Part shown: one piece after another, positions 6,197-8,481 of the stretch | Layout of the letters: the number at the start of each line of letters is the position of its first letter | Numbering within the stretch: position 1 is the stretch's first letter | Source of the DNA: an uncultured Litorivicinus sp. | Lineage (GTDB): Bacteria; Pseudomonadota; Gammaproteobacteria; Pseudomonadales; Litorivicinaceae | Assembly (NCBI GenBank): GCA_938091715.1 | Contig: CALKMT010000206.1 | Span: 1-8,481 of the forward strand | DNA length: 8,481 nucleotides | Reading direction: 5' to 3' | Notes under the pieces: generated by a model | Seen by the model: the letters and a program-made list of their open reading frames with translations, nothing else | The model's database searches: none | Told to the model about the DNA's origin: nothing | Position numbers and translations under genes: made by a program

Positions 6197-6966
6197 GTCT
6201 GGTGTTGGCGGTCGTGCTCATCGCTTTGGTGGGTTTGCCGCACGGTGCCTTGGATCCGGTGATCGCTCAGCGGCAAGGCGTCGTTCGTTCGCCGGTTCAG
6301 ATGGGAATGTTTTTAATTGCTTATCTGTGTTTGGCGGGCTTAGTGATTCTGGCATGGCGTCAATTCCCGGTGGTCTCGTTAATTGGGTTCTTGCTGATCT
6401 CTACGCTTCACTTTGGACGCGACTGGCAGCGTAAAATTGGCTTGGGCGGTGCGGCCTACGGGGGCATCGTGTTGGCGCTGCCTTTGATGACCGATCCGGG
6501 CGCGGTTCACAGTATCTTTGGCTTTCTGTTGATGGGGGCAAACCCTGCCTTGCCCGTGCTGGCACTCGGGGCCATTGGGGTTGCTTCGTTAATCTTTCTT
6601 GCTTACGACCGTCGTCGGCTAACCCTCGGCCCATGTTTGGAGTTGAGCGTGCTGCTGATTGCCGCTGTGTGGTTGGACCCACTGGGATATTTTGTGGCGT
6701 TTTTCTGCGTGCTACACAGCCCCCGTCACCTTTGGGCTGAGTGGCAGAACACCCAGCCTGCGGCCCGCCGCAAGGGGATTTGGGCGATGGCGGTGGTGAC
6801 CTTGGCAACTCTGGTGCTGGCCGGTATCGCCGGTGTGTTTTTACAGGGGCAATCGATTTCGTTGAGTGCCTGGGTGTACCAATTGATCTTCATCGGCCTG
6901 GCGGCGCTGACCGTGCCCCACATGGCATTGTTGGCTTGGGTGGAGCGGCAGCATGCAAGCCGTTGA
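6187..6966 (+). CDS. blh: Blh beta-carotene 15,15'-dioxygenase
   Basis: A 259-residue polytopic membrane enzyme that cleaves beta-carotene symmetrically to two all-trans-retinals, the chromophore of the opsin at 933-1733. It has several hydrophobic segments. It also has the histidine pattern of the family: H19 in GLPHGALD, H75 in STLHFGRDW, and H177 and H181 in LHSPRHLW. These correspond to the iron ligands reported for the marine Blh of clone 66A03. A further VPHM is at 243-246. The frame is open for another 435 bases upstream inside crtY, but the start is placed at ATG 6187: it lies just before GLPHGALD as in the family, it overlaps crtY by only 10 bases, and the upstream translation has no family resemblance. 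The gene is on the short side for Blh. It overlaps idi by 14 bases. Confidence 0.92.
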   Translation: MDLGLVLAVVLIALVGLPHGALDPVIAQRQGVVRSPVQMGMFLIAYLCLAGLVILAWRQFPVVSLIGFLLISTLHFGRDWQRKIGLGGAAYGGIVLALPLMTDPGAVHSIFGFLLMGANPALPVLALGAIGVASLIFLAYDRRRLTLGPCLELSVLLIAAVWLDPLGYFVAFFCVLHSPRHLWAEWQNTQPAARRKGIWAMAVVTLATLVLAGIAGVFLQGQSISLSAWVYQLIFIGLAALTVPHMALLAWVERQHASR

Positions 6967-7981
6967 CCGTAAAAACGGGCATATTGATTTGGCTCTGAAC
7001 CAGCCACCGGTAGAGTCAGAGTTTGACCACTACCAGTTAACCCACCGAGCCTTGCCCGAGGTAAATTTCGGCCAAATCGATCTGCAAACTCCGTTTCTAG
7101 GTCAGGTATTGGCCGCCCCGATTTTTATCAGTTCCATGACCGGTGGCCCGGCTCGGGCCGAGCGCATCAATGCGGTCTTGGCTGAAGCATGCCGGGAATT
7201 AAATTTGGCCATGGGCGTGGGCTCGCAACGAATCGCGTTAGAAACTCGCCATTTGTCTGGCATGACCCGGTCGGTTCGAGGGGCGATCGGGCAGCAGCCG
7301 TTGATGGCCAATTTTGGCGCCATCAACTTGCCAGACTTGGCCAGTCCCAGCGATCTGTCCAGGATTCTAGATCCCCTTCAGGCAGATGCCTTGATCCTGC
7401 ACCTGAACCCCATGCAAGAGGTGTTTCAACCCCGGGGCGATACCGATTGGGCTGGCATACTGAATTGCATCGCAGAGGTCTGTGCCTGGTGCCCAGTCCC
7501 CGTGATCGTAAAAGAGGTCGGCTTTGGGCTGGATCCCGTGTCGGCACAACGATTACTGGCGGCCGGGGTCTCGTTTTTGGACGTGGCGGGGCGGGGAGGC
7601 ACTCGGTTTGATTGGATCGAACGTGAGTTGCGTGGCCCGGGTGCTGAAATGCCCTCGCAAGAGGCATTTGACGGCTGGGGTTACTCCACCCCAGAGGCGT
7701 TGAAGTTGTGTTCTCCGCATATTGCTCGCTCGCAACTATTGGCATCCGGCGGCATTCGCCATGGGGTCGATGTAGCCAAAGCCCTGTGCTTGGGCGCCAG
7801 TCTGTGTGGCGTGGGTGGGGCAATCTTGCCTGCGGCCTTGGAGTCAACCGAGGCGGCAGTGGGGTTCTTGCGACAGATGATCCTGGACCTGCGAACGGCT
7901 TGCTATGGCAGCGGAGTCGCCAGCTCCGCCCACCTGAACGCAGAGCAATTAAAGGTCATAAATCCAGGTGGCCTGGGTTAG
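6953..7981 (+). CDS. fni: Type 2 isopentenyl-diphosphate isomerase (FMN-dependent)
   Basis: A 342-residue cytosolic enzyme that interconverts IPP and DMAPP using reduced FMN and Mg2+, supplying both C5 units to CrtE. Type 2 motifs in order: RKNGHI (6-11), ISSMTGG (59-65), MGVGSQR (87-93), ANFGA (119-123), HLNPMQE (150-156, with the likely Mg2+ ligand E156), IVKEVGFG (185-192), GRGGT (213-217) and SGGIR (265-269), followed by DVAKALCLGA. Length is normal. A ribosome site GGTGGAG (6939-6945) lies inside blh seven bases before the ATG, so this gene may initiate more independently than its neighbours. It is the last gene of the cassette. No terminator follows, and its TAG overlaps the stop of the opposing gene. 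Confidence 0.95.
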   Translation: MQAVDRKNGHIDLALNQPPVESEFDHYQLTHRALPEVNFGQIDLQTPFLGQVLAAPIFISSMTGGPARAERINAVLAEACRELNLAMGVGSQRIALETRHLSGMTRSVRGAIGQQPLMANFGAINLPDLASPSDLSRILDPLQADALILHLNPMQEVFQPRGDTDWAGILNCIAEVCAWCPVPVIVKEVGFGLDPVSAQRLLAAGVSFLDVAGRGGTRFDWIERELRGPGAEMPSQEAFDGWGYSTPEALKLCSPHIARSQLLASGGIRHGVDVAKALCLGASLCGVGGAILPAALESTEAAVGFLRQMILDLRTACYGSGVASSAHLNAEQLKVINPGGLG

Positions 7982-8481
7982 TCGAACACCGCGACCGGCT
8001 GACCAAATTGCTCAGGATTAATGGCAAGGCCCAGTCCAGGCCCCTGGGGCAACTGAATATGCCCCTGGACAATCTCAATGCCGCCAGATGCATCGTAGTG
8101 ATGGTCGATATAAGGCGCGGCGATCCAGGCGCCCTCATTTAGCTCGGGCCGAACCGTGGCTGCAGCATGGACACAGGCCGCGGCGATGATATCGCCGCCC
8201 CAAGAGTCGTCGGAAGTGTGCGGAACAGTGCGAGCGTCGCAGATATCCCGAAAGGCGCGCATGGGATGCAAACCACCGATTCGTGTGACTTTCATGCCAA
8301 ACCCATCGACCAATCCCGTACCCACCGCATGGATGACCGTGGACAAATCCAGGCTGTTTTCGTCCATGTAAATGGGGTGAGCGATCTGGCCCCGAATCTG
8401 GCGTAGTTCGTCGATCGAGTTGCAGGGTTGCTCCATGATGAACGGAATGTCGCCGCATTCGCGGGACATGCGCAAGGCATC
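7978..8481 (-). CDS. Enolase-superfamily dehydratase, cis-3-hydroxy-L-proline dehydratase-like, C-terminal part
   Basis: The last 167 residues of a gene on the - strand whose 5' end lies beyond the right edge; the TAA stop reads from 7980 to 7978. The barrel-domain motifs of the mandelate racemase subgroup are visible: EQP in PFIMEQPC and DEN in YMDENSLD carry two of the metal-binding acids. The lysine in MKVTRIGGL is a likely acid/base. The segment SDDSWGGDI resembles the DTWGGDI block recalled from cis-3-hydroxy-L-proline dehydratases, which convert that amino acid to pyrroline-2-carboxylate. Other members of the subgroup, including betaine epimerases and sugar-acid dehydratases, cannot be excluded without the N-terminal lid domain. 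It is not part of retinal synthesis and marks the right border of the cassette. Confidence 0.8.
   Translation of the reverse strand, partial: DALRMSRECGDIPFIMEQPCNSIDELRQIRGQIAHPIYMDENSLDLSTVIHAVGTGLVDGFGMKVTRIGGLHPMRAFRDICDARTVPHTSDDSWGGDIIAAACVHAAATVRPELNEGAWIAAPYIDHHYDASGGIEIVQGHIQLPQGPGLGLAINPEQFGQPVAVFD

Noticed and set aside
7323..7847. A 174-residue open frame on the - strand within idi
   Set aside because: It is a shadow of the idi coding frame in GC-rich sequence, rich in proline and arginine, with no recognisable motif.
1..8481. CRISPR array, transposase, integrase or prophage genes
   Set aside because: No regularly spaced repeats and no proteins of these kinds are seen on either strand.
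7982..8481. A second tRNA-Ser fragment as the right-hand attachment repeat
   Set aside because: I looked for the 13-base GGTGCCAGAGTGG block and the T-arm sequence here and did not find them.

Overview
The window carries a complete proteorhodopsin photosystem cassette. Gene order on the + strand is proteorhodopsin, crtE, crtI, crtB, crtY, blh, type 2 idi. This is the arrangement known from marine planktonic bacteria. The opsin resembles the gammaproteobacterial green-absorbing proteorhodopsin type. The upstream nitroreductase fragment resembles E. coli YdjA, and the tRNA carries an encoded CCA. A marine gammaproteobacterium is therefore the likeliest source, but this rests on recalled family resemblance, and such cassettes are known to move between lineages.

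Layout. 1-254 is the 3' end of a YdjA-like nitroreductase. 251-592 is a stable-RNA unit: a good sigma-70 promoter with a GC-rich discriminator, a degenerate copy of the 5' half of a tRNA-Ser, a run of five short hairpins, a tRNA-Ser(GGA), and a strong terminator. 593-932 is an AT-rich gap without a recognisable gene. It holds a candidate promoter, then an intrinsic terminator about 75 bases before the opsin start. 933-1733 is the opsin, followed by a second terminator at 1748-1773. 1856-7981 is a tightly packed chain of six genes, each overlapping the next by 1 to 14 bases. 7978-8481 is the 3' part of an enolase-superfamily dehydratase gene on the - strand, convergent with idi and overlapping its stop codon.

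How the genes work together. Type 2 Idi balances IPP and DMAPP. CrtE makes geranylgeranyl diphosphate, CrtB condenses two of these to phytoene, CrtI desaturates phytoene to lycopene, and CrtY cyclises lycopene to beta-carotene. Blh cleaves beta-carotene into two retinals, which bind the lysine of the opsin to form a light-driven proton pump. No ketolase or hydroxylase gene is present, so in this window the pathway ends at retinal.

The pathway genes are of known type. The less ordinary parts are the tRNA-Ser locus (duplicated 5' half, hairpin array, mispaired acceptor stem) and the two terminators that bracket the opsin gene.
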